Shown: positions 21,690 through 32,599, counted from the stretch's first letter. The stretch is DNA of 64,000 bases from Ustulina deusta (GCA_023159155.1 JAJNNX010000023.1:186001-250000); one strand, 5' to 3'. Numbers and translations: made by a program. Notes: a model not told the origin generated them from the sequence alone.

Positions 21690-23490
21690 AGGAAGGTGCA
21701 GAAGCAGAGCTCCTGCGATGGACGGCAGGCGCGACAGATGGATCTCGAGGAAAGTATCGCGCAATACCGTCTGGACCTATACTAAGAGAACCATGACCGC
21801 CTAGATCAGGTTCCCTTGCCACATAGATGCCTCTTGTACGGCATGCTCGTCTACGTGAGCAAGTCCGCAACCATTGCAGACCCGGCCGCGGCACACGCGC
21901 GCGCAGTCACAGCCGACATGTCTGGAGGGGGGAGGGTCGTGCGTTACGACGTTATCACAGCTGATGGTTGAACGTAGCGCCGCTGGTTCACCAAATCGTC
22001 GAGTAGCAAGAGCGCAGGATGTTGGGAGACCAGAGGGATGTCGCGCGATCGTCAACGGACGGCGCACCGCATAAGTATGAACAGAGGTGCAGATGCGCAA
22101 AAGGTACAAAGCTACGTAGGCAGAATTATAGAGGTAGGAGATGCAGGGGCGGAGAGGTCCAGGACTGCCGAGGGTGCTGCTCTTGGTGGTCCTGCTGCTA
22201 TAGTGCTCCCCTAACGAATGCCACGTCTAGTGGGTAAGGCCGCCGCAGCGCTATCGCTGGATGGAACACCCACCCAAGCGCCGCCAAATCATGTAAGCAT
22301 TTACTCAAAAGCGTACATACTATGAAGCCTAAAGTTGATCCCTATAGTCGCGATATTTTATAACGTTAGATACATTGAAGGTTTTAGGTCGCAGGGGCGG
22401 CGCAGAAAGCTGCAGAGGACCAATGTACCCTGCCGCATGGTGCATCTAAGTGCCAGGTGCAAGGATTGAGACGTGAGGATGATGTCATGGACCAGTTTAT
22501 GCACGTGAGCATCTAGGGAGTTTTATGCAAGAGTACTTAGAGCACAGAGTTTCATAGATAGAAAGATTAGTTTAAGAGATGGTCTCGGTGTTGTGGGTAA
22601 ATTTAAAAGATGTATCGCAAATTTAATGAAGATTATTCTATGGAGACTACATATATTTTGAGGGATGGGCCAACCGGCGCCTGAAGTCTTGGCAAGTGCG
22701 GGTCGGGGTTTGAGGGAGGTCAAGTGGGTATAGGTTAGCCGCCGTTCAGTCCAAAAGAAAGCAAAGAGTGGAAACTGCTGAAAGCTTGCAGTGGTCCAAA
22801 ACCAAGACGGGCAAATCGCGCAAAGGCATAGAACTAGAGAAAGCCTGCAACATGTCCAACTAGCTCGCTCTACCGCTTAAGCGACGTATAGAAACTACTC
22901 AAAGGCTTGAAAGTTTGAAAAAAAGCAAGCGTGCATGCTCGAATAGTGTTGAAAGGAAGCATATCCAGGAAACCATCAAAACATATATTTTGTTCCAAAG
23001 CGTGCGTACCCAGTTTCTGGCTTTTATGCACTGTACTAGGCGCGATAGCACCTACTGGTGTCGACCACCGCGGAGGAGACCGGCGCTGGAGTGCTGCAGT
23101 CCCATTGTTCTCCTCGGCGCCAAGAAATCGTCCTCAACAGATTTAGAAACCAACTCTAGATGATTCCTTCTTAGTCCCAGCTGCGCACCAATATGGAAGA
23201 TATAAGATAATTCAAGTAAAACGCTGCAGAGGCCATGGCAGTGAGCGAGCAACCAGATCCGGTCGCTCACTATCTAGTCCACACGTTCGTGCTTGTTATG
23301 GGGGAGCGCTGAGGAAGAGTAGCGCGTGTCGAATGCCTTTTAGGAGTAGGGGATACTGTGACAAAGTGGGTAGGTCCGCTATGTAGCAATCTTCAGCGCC
23401 GTTCTTATGCCCTCTTCAGGGCCCCTGGATTGAAGTTCCAGAGCCTGATGCAAATTCTACTTGGTTTTGTAGTTTTCGCCCGTCGAATTT
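21690..23490. other. No gene seen; contains a short repeated sequence
   Basis: Only short non-conserved frames are present. About 30 bases at 22182-22212 (TGGTGGTCCTGCTGCTATAG and on) recur in slightly shorter form near 24318-24345, suggesting a small dispersed repeat. Confidence 0.4.
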
Positions 23491-23566
23491 TTTTTTTGTT
23501 TGGTTTTCGCTTTTATACGAATAACGCAGCCCATCCGAAACGACAAAGCACTTCATCTCGGCATTC

Positions 23567-24022
23567 TTGTCCCGGTACTGTGGCTTTGTGGACACCAGGA
23601 TATACTTTGCGCAAAGTTACGGGGCCGAATCTGTAGCACACCTCATTGGCCACGTCCAAATGTGGATCATTGCGGACAGGTATGCTGTAACCTCACTCAT
23701 GGACAAGGCAGCGTCCGAACTGGCAATCGAATTGGCGAAATGGAGAATTTCCGCATCCGCATTCATCCTCCAGTTTGGGAAGCTCATTCGCTACGTATAC
23801 GCAAATACAATTAGCTGTTGCCAACTACGGCAAGTGCTTGCTAGTTTCGCTGTCGGTGTAGGCGAAGGCGTGTCGAGATTGGAAGGCTGGGAAATGCTGC
23901 TGGCAGACATGCCTGATTTCACCATGGATTTAGTTCGTCAGATGACGAGCGGGCAAGCGGTGAAACATCTGGTGAAGCCCGGTCCCTCACGAGCCTGGAG
24001 CTCCATTTTTATGAACTATTAA
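23567..24022 (+). pseudogene. BTB/POZ-domain protein, C-terminal fragment
   Basis: The frame contains HVQMWIIADRYAVTSLMDKAA, the usual segment after a fungal BTB fold (vYxxADkY...Lk.lA). It continues with FGKLIRYVYANT and LRQVLASFA, which resemble the C-terminal helices of the same family. The front of the BTB domain (ligand-like strand, HKxVLCxxS motif) is not found in the upstream frames, so this is a truncated copy. BTB proteins of this kind are a large expanded family in filamentous fungi with mostly unknown partners. The second BTB gene (50319-51096) is more complete. Confidence 0.55.
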
Positions 24023-24029
24023 ATGAAGA

Positions 24030-25360
24030 CAAGCTCAATATATCCATTCCTTCACCATACCGCAATGTGTTATCCCTTCTACTCGTGTGTGAAAACGTCG
24101 CATTGGACTATGGTCGAGCATCCTAGAGGCAATACATCGCTTTTACAACTGGCTGGCTCGTTGGGCGCAGGAGATGCCGCGGCAGGTGCGAGCACCAGCG
24201 CGGAATTAGCATGAGCTGGGGAACGCGAACAAGCTAACGTCGCGTAGTTGTAGCGGCTCAAGTCCCCGCTAGGGCGTCTGTCCACCTGCCTATACCGGGC
24301 CAGGATACTTACTGCTTTTGGTGGTCCTGCTGTAGTGCTCCCCCATGTGTTCACCCTAATTTTCACCTATCCTTCTCAGCTACCAAGAAAGCATATAGCC
24401 GGTGAGGTATTCATGCTACTCTCGGGCAGAGGCTCATCGTAGATCCGACTCGAGCGGCGGCCCATTGTGTGCTAGTTGTGCTGCGCTGAACTCTAGGTTG
24501 CTGTCAACTAAATCCGCCGTTAGGTTTCTATGTGGGACTTGAGGTACTGTATTCGAACTCTGTATTTCTTCATTGTTTTCGGGTGGGGCGACTGGGAACA
24601 CATTTTTCGACTTTGGGAGAACTTCCTCATGGACATTTTGGCCGACCAGGCAACTGCACATGTAGAGAGGATCGGTCCTGGTAAGCTTTTTTTCTGTTGT
24701 CGTGATGAGCAGGATACTAATCCGATTGCTCAGGCGTTTCCTCCTAGTAGACGAACTGCGAAAGCAACGCACATCTGCATTCAATGAGTTACATCAGCTC
24801 GTGCAAGATGATAAAGAGTGCCCCATAAACTACAACAACCAATCTCGAGAGACCTAAACAGCTTTTTTTGTCGGTACCCGGCGATAACACGGCAATGGTG
24901 TTGCATTAGCTAGGGGTGATTCGCCGCTCTCTTGTATCCATGAATTGTCATTTTCGGTATGCTGCCATACAGACTGACCTCTTCCCGCTCCCGGGGGGAC
25001 TGTAATTAAAAACGAGGGCACCGTCGAGTGCGACGACTCGTCCGACTAGGACGTAACTCTGTCGAGGGGCCGCTTTCGTGGCAAATGAGCCTGCGATGCT
25101 ACCCCTCGCTAACAGCGGTCTATGCAGAGTCACTATCTAGTTTCGGAGACCTGTGAGAGCCCTTCGCAATATGCATCGCGAATATATATAATAAGGGCGG
25201 ATGAGATGTCGAGATGCAAACAAAGTAGTTGATAGATTCATACTACATACACATTTTATCCACACCACTTAAACGCCCCCATCTAAACATCGTATGAAAG
25301 TGTATATACGAATCTTTGATATACATTGAAATATAAGAGAAAAAAGCTTCGTAACCTCCT
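24030..25360. other. No gene seen
   Basis: Only short frames without recognisable content are present. The second copy of the 22182 repeat lies near 24318-24345. The part from 25170 to 25350 is AT-rich. Confidence 0.4.
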
Positions 25361-25366
25361 ACCCAT

Positions 25367-25960
25367 GTCAACTAGCTCCTGACGGAAGGGTACTTGTTCT
25401 CGTTGTGGGCATGCAAACAACGAGCACGCTAGGGCAAGCGAGTCGAAATGTGGAAAATGCAAAAAGATCTTTGAGATATGTCAAGCTCAGGTGCACGGTG
25501 GTGTAGTAGGAGGCTGGAATGCTTCCAACCTTGTGCATGCGGAAAGAACTACTTTCCTGACAAAGCCAAGGCAGCTCAGCCACACGAGTACCTTTCTGAC
25601 CACCCAGCATATCGAGCGGAAGAGGATGTTGATTATTTCGACGACGACGACTTTCAGGGTTAGTTCGATAAACTCCGCGTTGGTGACGCTGCAGCGGGTA
25701 GCAGTGCGACCGGGGACCAGGGTCAATCGAAAAGAGCGGAGGAGCACAAAGGGAAGGCGGAAAAGGAGGGGAAGGGGAAAAGAAAGGCGAGCAAAAAGGG
25801 GGCAGACGAGGGAGTTGGGGCCGAGTGGACTGATTGGGATTTGGCGATAAATTTATGGAAGCGTCGGGATCCGGCGCTTCAGATCTGGATCTACCGAGAT
25901 CATGACACGGGTATACCAATGTTTTGGAATGAGAAATTAAACAACTTTGACTGGCTATAG
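25367..25960 (+). pseudogene. Unrecognised Cys-rich then Lys/Glu-rich protein, interrupted
   Basis: From about 25367 one frame has a zinc-ribbon-like start (GTCSRCGHANNEHA, SKCGKCKKIFEI). It then shifts, and the frame from 25478 has CACGKNYFPDKAKAAQPHEYL and an acidic YFDDDD stretch. A TAG at 25661-25663 interrupts it. The same frame continues, rich in Lys/Glu/Gly, to a hydrophobic/aromatic end (WTDWDLAINLWKRRDPALQ, FWNEKLNNFDWL) and a stop at 25958-25960. The TAG sits before FDKL and would fit TGG->TAG. The coding-like character on both sides of the stop argues for a broken gene. The function is unknown. Confidence 0.5.
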
Positions 25961-26182
25961 TTTGGAAAGGATTCAGGAATCCTAACCATATAACCAGCTC
26001 ACGGAACTAGCGAGGGAAATAAAGGGATATATATAAAGATAGATCTTTCTCATGGAGCCAGTCATTATTTCTACCACCATCAGTGACTAATTAATTCCCT
26101 TAGAGCACTAAGCTTGCCGTAGGAGGGGCGGCGGGTGGTGTTGCCCCACTGACTTAGTACACACCTATCATTCACCCTCACT

Positions 26183-28132
26183 TTGCAAACGCCTCGCGTG
26201 CTACCACACAACATGCAAAGCCGAGTACACCGGCTCCGCCAGATCCAGACCTGGATAGAGACAGGCCAGAATGTGCCCGTGAGTGATTGTACTACGAAGG
26301 CGCACGGCAGCGATGAACTACCTTCCAGGGATCACAACGAAATTCCATCTTCTGACACGACGTCCGATGATAGCACCAGTGATATCTTGATCGATGCCGA
26401 AAGTGACCCTCTCATTCCAAACTCGGCACAGATAAAACAGGTCTATTATGATGGCCAAGAAACGTGGTCGCAGCTACTTGAACGTGCTCTTAAGCTTCCG
26501 GAAGGTTGTTACCCATCTACGTTGGGCAACCTTTCCATCCTCATGAAGGATGTCCCTGCATTACCTCAACCGCTTCCGAAGAGCAAAGGCTTATGGGGTT
26601 GGGCTGTATGGCAATTATCGAGTCCTCCCCACCTTGCGTGTAGTAACGATTGGAGCACCAAGTCATGTTCCGCCCAACAACGTTTCTCTCTCGGTTTTGA
26701 TAAACCCTTGAGATGCTTAGCGCTAGCATCACAGCCTCAGCTTCCTCAACCCAAGGGTTTTTCGTTATTGTTCTTTTGCTGGTCTTATATCTTCTCGGTT
26801 AGGCTACTCGAGTTTCAAACCCGAAATTTTCGGTATACGCAATCATTTCGACAAACGGTCCCTACTACGACAGCTACGGATTATGTTGTTGACCTTAAGG
26901 GCGCGTCAGATAAGCTTGTTCGATGGCTTTCGGCGGTCCTTGCTCCTTCTATGGGATGGTCTGTACAAGGCCCTCTTCCGGCATGGGCAGTGTACCTGGA
27001 CGCTGACATCGTACTTGTCTCGGGTCATCGGATTGCCTACGATCCAAAAGAGGCGCCTCCTTCTGCCTCCGAGGCTATAGAGCTGTTGATTGAGCTTTGT
27101 ACCTTGTTTGGACTCGCACCAGCAACCCACAGTGGCGTAGGACCTCTAATGCCCTCTACAGTGGCATTCTTGGCTGCCCTATCAATTCCGTTCTACCGAT
27201 CCTCAAGCTTTACGCCTCGGTTATCCCGTTGCCTCCTCGACGGCCGAGGACCAACCACGGCTGAGGTAGACGTGAATTCTATCCAACAATACTTTGCCGA
27301 CCTTCCGTATTACATGACGCTCAGCCTTTCCAACTTTCTTGGCTCTGCTATCTGGAGCATTTTCTGGCAGCCAGATATTAGTTGCAACCTTGTCAGTCCC
27401 TGGTACGCGTCGATATTCCACGTCTTGGAACCGTTCCTGAAAACACGCAGTGCGGAGACCATTGCGAAAATCTTTCTCCTCCGTAGGCCACGCCTCGGCC
27501 TATGGTGGTTCGGTATTTTTCTCCTTGGCGATCCAACTATATTCGATTGGATTGAGCGGTTTCTGGAGACGCTTGAGGAGCGTTACGGCTATGGTTCAAC
27601 ATCAAAGCCTAACCTTGTTATGGCTGCCTGGTCCGGGGTGCCCCAATCTTTCTTGGACATGGCCGAAGCAAGAGCTTATTCAGAGACTGAAGATATCCCA
27701 CGAAGCGAGATTCTATGGCATCGGCATAATTTTCAATTAAGTCGATCCACTACGGCTTGGCCCCCTCCTGGGACTACTAAAATCCAAAAAGTCGAATTGG
27801 AACTTTGGCCTTTCTTGCAACAAGGGAGCTCTCGAGACTATCTCCACTGGGTGTGGCTCGTCAAGGACAGCCAGGACATTCAATACGGGTTTCGTCGAGA
27901 CACTGGGAGGTTTGTTCAAGACATTCCAGACCAACTGGGTTTGATTCGCGTGGGGCGCGAACAAAATAGAGGAATACTTGAGATGAAGGTCGCCCCTTCA
28001 AAAGAAGCTACATTACGCACGCTAGCACTTGCTGTCGAAGACGTAGTAGGGGATGTCCACCTAAGCAACGCATACTTGGATGGACTTGAAGGTCATAGCT
28101 GGTTAAAGCATTGGAGGGGACTAGAATCTTGA
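26183..28132 (+). CDS. Uncharacterised 649-residue protein, intact
   Basis: This is one long uninterrupted frame. The first codons include two possible starts, 26183 and an ATG at 26213 (Met11). The N-terminal 90 residues are polar and Ser/Asp-rich (TTSDDSTSD), so likely disordered. The rest is rich in Trp, Phe and Leu, with hydrophobic stretches such as LLFFCWSYIFSVRLL (near residue 197) and LWWFGIFLLGDP (near residue 438). These are more like the core of a large globular protein than clear membrane spans. No P-loop, catalytic motif or known fold is apparent. It resembles conserved hypothetical proteins seen in Hypocreales (my recollection, not checked). It is notable for having no RIP-type stop in a region full of pseudogenes. 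Confidence 0.72.
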   Translation: MQTPRVLPHNMQSRVHRLRQIQTWIETGQNVPVSDCTTKAHGSDELPSRDHNEIPSSDTTSDDSTSDILIDAESDPLIPNSAQIKQVYYDGQETWSQLLERALKLPEGCYPSTLGNLSILMKDVPALPQPLPKSKGLWGWAVWQLSSPPHLACSNDWSTKSCSAQQRFSLGFDKPLRCLALASQPQLPQPKGFSLLFFCWSYIFSVRLLEFQTRNFRYTQSFRQTVPTTTATDYVVDLKGASDKLVRWLSAVLAPSMGWSVQGPLPAWAVYLDADIVLVSGHRIAYDPKEAPPSASEAIELLIELCTLFGLAPATHSGVGPLMPSTVAFLAALSIPFYRSSSFTPRLSRCLLDGRGPTTAEVDVNSIQQYFADLPYYMTLSLSNFLGSAIWSIFWQPDISCNLVSPWYASIFHVLEPFLKTRSAETIAKIFLLRRPRLGLWWFGIFLLGDPTIFDWIERFLETLEERYGYGSTSKPNLVMAAWSGVPQSFLDMAEARAYSETEDIPRSEILWHRHNFQLSRSTTAWPPPGTTKIQKVELELWPFLQQGSSRDYLHWVWLVKDSQDIQYGFRRDTGRFVQDIPDQLGLIRVGREQNRGILEMKVAPSKEATLRTLALAVEDVVGDVHLSNAYLDGLEGHSWLKHWRGLES

Positions 28133-28225
28133 TCCGTATCAAGGATTTACGAACCTGTAGATCCACATATCATTAATATGTCAGGTTCTGGCTGTACTCG
28201 ATGTAGTAACATCTGCCGCTCAATC

Positions 28226-28531
28226 TTAGCTGTGAAGAGGTCCAAGAATGCTGTACAAGTAAAAAAACTCGAGGAAAAGAAAAATCAACGTTAACGAAGT
28301 CCATGCGTGTATGTTATATAGCGCGGAAGATGCTTTTCTCGCCGTTCTGGCCTCCCACAGCTCCCTCCGCATCCCGTATTTCGCTATCCGGTCATCGCTG
28401 AGGACTAGGATGCGGTCAAAGTCAGCGATGGTGCTCAGCCGGTGCGATATGACGACGGGCGTGCTGTCGCCGAATTCCTCACGGATCGAGCGCTGTATCA
28501 GCGCATCCATCGCCTTGCCATAGTGGACCGA
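28226..28531 (-). pseudogene. ABC transporter (ABCC-type) C-terminal nucleotide-binding-domain fragment
   Basis: The frame reads as the end of the second nucleotide-binding domain of a multidrug-resistance-type ABC transporter. The D-loop region is followed by DALIQRSIREEFGDSTPVVI and the H-loop ISHRLSTIADFDRILVLSD. After RRELWE it runs into unrelated hydrophobic sequence. Walker A, the signature motif and all membrane spans are absent, so only a scrap remains. Confidence 0.75.
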
Positions 28532-28539
28532 AACTCGAG

Positions 28540-29200
28540 TGGATTCATGAATACAGTAAGTATTCTCGATGAATTTAACTTCATAGTAGGTACACGACTA
28601 ATTGACTAGAAATGCTGACACTCCTCCAATTTTATGCCATAAATATAAGTTGTTCTTTATAAGAATAACGAAGCTGTATTAATCCTTAGTGCTAGTAAAC
28701 AAGTAACGAAAATAGTACATGATGTAAAATAAAAAAGTTGCTAACGACTTAACTAGTGTCAGATATAAGGGGGTATGATTATATCCGAATTACATATTAA
28801 ATGAATATCCAAAGTCTTTCCGAAGTCGGATATACCCAGCTCCCTGTATAATTTCTGCTATGCAACAAGTCACTCCAGCAACATGGACACAACAATACAA
28901 CACTGAATCAAACCAACTTACATGACTTGCTTATACCTGACGGCTAGCGTTGTAGCAAACCAACTGCATATTGTGTTCGTAGATGAGTGGCGAGTGTGAT
29001 AATTTTTAGGGAAGTTTAATAAATCACCTGGTTGTCTAGGTGATTCCCGTCCCATGAATGCGGGGTCTAAAACGCGGGGCAAGAAGTGGTAAACCTAAGC
29101 CCAGATACACCCGCTCACTCCATGCGCCTGTCCGGCATAAACAGTATGACTTTTTATGAAAGTCTTATGTTAGAGGAAATTAGCGCATATAGCTAGCTAT
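28540..29200. other. AT-rich intergenic stretch before Argonaute
   Basis: No coding signal was found. It presumably holds the Argonaute promoter, but I see no distinct element. Confidence 0.4.
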
Positions 29201-29212
29201 AAACCAGATCTA

Positions 29213-32200
29213 GTGGTTTTAATATATCGATCGTTCATACTTCTTATGGACCGCCGCAGGGTGGACGAGGCCGAGGTCGTGGGGCCCCTGCTAAAGTTGA
29301 GGTCTTCAAGCAAGTCTACCTATCGCCTTGATCTTTTTAAGTTGCTTCTCATAGCTAACAAAAGCTGTACTTGTAGGCAAGCCGATGAGCAGAGTCGAGA
29401 CTCTGATAGATATGAACAAATCGAAAATAAGTCCGCTGTCGAAGTGAAGAGCAAGAAGCCGAGCGAAACAAATCCACAAAGGCCGGGATATGGGGCTGGA
29501 GGGAGGGAAGTCACACTGTGGACCAATTACTTCAACCTCTACTCGAAGAGCGACTTAGAGCTCTATCGCTACAGTATCACTATCGTGCCAGATAGTAAAG
29601 GAAAAGTCCCAGCAAGCAAAAGAGCGAAAAGGGTTATCCAGCTTCTCCTAGAAGAGCACTTCCTCCCTCATGGACACAACATCGCGACAGATTTCAAGTC
29701 GAACCTGATTTCCCGCGACAAGCTTGATCTGCAAAATGATAAGTACATTGTCGCCTACCGGGCAGAGGATGAAGACGTCCCAACACCAAACTCGACGCGG
29801 TACCACATCCGCATCCAGTTCACTGGATCCTTGATGCTATCTAAGCTAATCGATCGTCTCACTTCAACACAACCGAGCTTAATGCTTAGTTCTCAAGATG
29901 AAATTATTCAAGCCTTGAACATCGTCCGAGGCCACCACCCGAAAGCGGAATCTTTGGTAGCAACTATTGCAGCAAATCGACATTTTAGCATCAATGCTAG
30001 CACCCAGGACAGGATTAAACTCGACGGGGGGTTACAGGTGATCCGGGGCTTTTTCATGAGTGTTCGAGCTGCGACTGCTCGTGTCCTCGTTAACGTCCAA
30101 GTCAAGAACATGGCGTTTTATGACGGAGGGCCTCTTAGCCAGGTCACGAACGCCTTCACGTCGGCCAACGGCCCCAATAAGGGTGCTCTACTCAGATTTG
30201 TGAAAAAGCTGTCCGTTGACGTCACACATATCGTGCGACAGAACCACCGAGGCCATCGCATTCCCAGGATCAAGACAGTTCAGGGTTTCGCAACGAAAGA
30301 TGATAGCCGCAACCTTACACATCCCCCGATAGTGCCACAGTTTGGCGCCGGTGCAAAGGAAGTACGGTTCTTCTTGGAGAGTTCTGCTGGTGCTTCTACG
30401 AGCAAACCTGCGCCCGCAGCTGGTGGAGGCAAGAAGGGCAAAAAAGAGGTTATAGGTGGCCCGGCATTACCGTCCACCTGTAGGTATATCAGTGTCTTTG
30501 ACTTCCTCAGAGAGAGTAAGCCTCCAATGTTAACAAAAAAGTGTGTGTTACCAACACTAATGGTTATAGCGTACAATATTCTAATCAGGGACCCAAATTT
30601 GCTGGTTATCAACGTCGCCGGTCAAGATAATCCTTCATATTTACCGGCCGAGGTGTGCGAAGTCAGACCAGGTCAGCCTGCTAGGAAGCTAAGTGATTCG
30701 CAAAAGCAGAAGATCCGTCCCTTTGCGGTGCAGCAACCAGTTTACAACGCTCAGTCCATTGTCAATTCTGGCGGCCAGTTGCTGGGATTCGAGCCGACCA
30801 ACGCAACACTGGTACGGATAATCTTGCCAATAGCGAGCACGAAGCTGACATTAATACAGAAATCGTTTGATATAATCGTGCCGCCGAGATTAATAACTGT
30901 TCCCGGCCGGGTGTTGAGTGTCCCCGCAATCAGATATTCCGGAGCTAGTGTGAAAGGGCCGAAGTTTGGCAGTTGGGATATGCGGTCGGCGAAGTTTGCC
31001 ACGGGGGGTAATCTGCCCTCATGGACTTACTTACGCATTTCTCCGCGGGATGCTCGCAGCTTCTGGAAAACCGACCAGGATTTCATCGCCAAGCTCGACA
31101 AGCTCCAAGATAAACTCAAAGAACTCGGGATCTTGGTTCAACCCTACATGCCAGGGATCCATATTACCCCGAATGCTCAACAGACCGAGTCTGAGATCGA
31201 CTATTCGATACACGAACTTGCTACTAGCCCGAATCGACCGAAACTGGTTCTAGTGATCATCCCAGAAGCAATAACTGCCGTTTATGATCGCATCAAATAT
31301 ATTTGTGATGTAAAGGAAGGCATCCTCAACGTCTGTGTCCTGGATTCGAAATTATCCAAAGAAGATCCGCAGTATCTGGCTAGTGTCGGTCTCAAATTCA
31401 ATCTGAAGCTAGGCGGCATAAACCATTTACTTGATCCCGCAAAACTAGGATTCATTGCGCAAAAGAAAACTATGGTCGTTGGAATTGATGTCACTCATCC
31501 GTCCCCTGGTTCTTCATCAACAGCCCCAAGTGTTGCCGGAATTGTCGCATCGATTGATGAACGGCTTGGACAATGGCCGGCTGACATTCGGGTCCAACTA
31601 GCTCGCCAGGAAATGGTTGCCGATCTGGATGCCATGTTCAAGTCGCGTCTTCTACTCTGGAGGGAAAGAAATAAGATTTTACCAGAAAACATCCTTGTGT
31701 ACAGAGACGGGGTGTCTGAAGGCCAGTATGGTATCGTTCTGGACAAGGAACTTCCTGCTCTCCGTACCGCCTGTCAGGCAGTGTGTTCTGCCCCAGATAT
31801 CAAAGCTGGCAAGCCGCGTATTACCATTATCATTGTCGGGAAGCGTCACAACACGCGCTTCTACCCCACGAAGAAGGAAGAAGCAGACCGCGGGGGCAAC
31901 CCCATGAACGGCACCGTCGTCGATCGCGGCGTCACCGAAGCTCGCAACTGGGATTTCTTTCTCCAAGCACACGCCGCGATCCGAGGCACGGCTCGGCCAG
32001 CCCACTACCATGTCATCTACGACCAAATTTTCCGCAGTGTTAAGTTACCCGCACAATTCTCAACTGCTGCGGATGCCCTCGAGGACTTGACACATAATAT
32101 GTGCTACCTCTTCGGAAGGGCAACCAAGGCCGTAAGTATTTGCCCTCCAGCATACTACGCTGATCTTGTTTGTACGAGAGCTCGGTGTTACTTGAAAGAC

Positions 32201-32335
32201 TTATTTGATCCTTATTCGTCAGCAAGTCCCGATGCGACCTCAGTAGGGACAGGTGCTGCGGATGCGTCTCGAGCTCCGGACGCCAGCCTGGTGACGATAC
32301 ATCCCAATGTCAGGAACGCAATGTTTTACATGTAA
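29213..32335 (+). CDS. Argonaute (QDE-2-like), catalytic tetrad intact, N-terminus uncertain
   Basis: The protein binds small RNA and slices matching transcripts in RNA silencing. Domain order is ArgoN (GREVTLWTNYFNLYS), linker, PAZ (CRYISVFDFLRE, NPSYLPAEVCEVRPGQP), Mid and PIWI. In the frame from 29213 the slicer residues are D759 (GIDVTHPSPGSS), E800 (ARQEMVADLDAM), D832 (YRDGVSEGQ) and D984 (PAYYADLV), a DEDD set as in some fungal Argonautes. The end NVRNAMFYM is complete. A 54-base intron (30516-30569, GTAAGC, CACTAATG, TATAG) is a multiple of three, so the open frame hides 18 extra codons (SK...YN); splicing restores FLRE-TYN. The first 60 codons look wrong. From 29248 a different frame encodes GPPQGGRGRGRGAPAK, the RG-rich Argonaute start, with an intron end near 29375 (GCTAAC...TGTAG). 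I could not join the two in phase, so the start is unknown and a frameshift is possible. Confidence 0.88.
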   Translation: MVLIYRSFILLMDRRRVDEAEVVGPLLKLRSSSKSTYRLDLFKLLLIANKSCTCRQADEQSRDSDRYEQIENKSAVEVKSKKPSETNPQRPGYGAGGREVTLWTNYFNLYSKSDLELYRYSITIVPDSKGKVPASKRAKRVIQLLLEEHFLPHGHNIATDFKSNLISRDKLDLQNDKYIVAYRAEDEDVPTPNSTRYHIRIQFTGSLMLSKLIDRLTSTQPSLMLSSQDEIIQALNIVRGHHPKAESLVATIAANRHFSINASTQDRIKLDGGLQVIRGFFMSVRAATARVLVNVQVKNMAFYDGGPLSQVTNAFTSANGPNKGALLRFVKKLSVDVTHIVRQNHRGHRIPRIKTVQGFATKDDSRNLTHPPIVPQFGAGAKEVRFFLESSAGASTSKPAPAAGGGKKGKKEVIGGPALPSTCRYISVFDFLRESKPPMLTKKCVLPTLMVIAYNILIRDPNLLVINVAGQDNPSYLPAEVCEVRPGQPARKLSDSQKQKIRPFAVQQPVYNAQSIVNSGGQLLGFEPTNATLVRIILPIASTKLTLIQKSFDIIVPPRLITVPGRVLSVPAIRYSGASVKGPKFGSWDMRSAKFATGGNLPSWTYLRISPRDARSFWKTDQDFIAKLDKLQDKLKELGILVQPYMPGIHITPNAQQTESEIDYSIHELATSPNRPKLVLVIIPEAITAVYDRIKYICDVKEGILNVCVLDSKLSKEDPQYLASVGLKFNLKLGGINHLLDPAKLGFIAQKKTMVVGIDVTHPSPGSSSTAPSVAGIVASIDERLGQWPADIRVQLARQEMVADLDAMFKSRLLLWRERNKILPENILVYRDGVSEGQYGIVLDKELPALRTACQAVCSAPDIKAGKPRITIIIVGKRHNTRFYPTKKEEADRGGNPMNGTVVDRGVTEARNWDFFLQAHAAIRGTARPAHYHVIYDQIFRSVKLPAQFSTAADALEDLTHNMCYLFGRATKAVSICPPAYYADLVCTRARCYLKDLFDPYSSASPDATSVGTGAADASRAPDASLVTIHPNVRNAMFYM

Positions 32336-32599
32336 ATTTTTATTTTTTTGCGCTATCTGGTCAGGCAGGTCGCTGCGAACGATGTCTAACGCAGACGGCG
32401 CTTCAAAGGTCGTTTTCTCTAGTGTCTGGTTGAACTTATTAGGGATGAATGGCTTGTTGTCGTGTAACATTTCGCTCTTGATTTCATTAAATTTGTTCAT
32501 GTCTGCTGTGTGAGTACGTATGCCATGTGCGAGGATTCCGTACGTCTTTATTGCTTAGTCCTGCGGTCCAGTCCTCTGCGAACTGCTTTAGAGGTTCTA

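Noticed and set aside
25368..25919. 183-codon minus-strand ORF
   Set aside because: Pro/Ser-rich shadow of the Lys/Glu-rich plus-strand frame; no conserved content.
32240..32500. Minus-strand 86-codon frame opposite the Argonaute 3' end (starts MNKFNEIKSEML)
   Set aside because: It looks protein-like, but partly mirrors Argonaute codons and has no recognisable domain. It also does not supply the missing HFM1 C-terminus.
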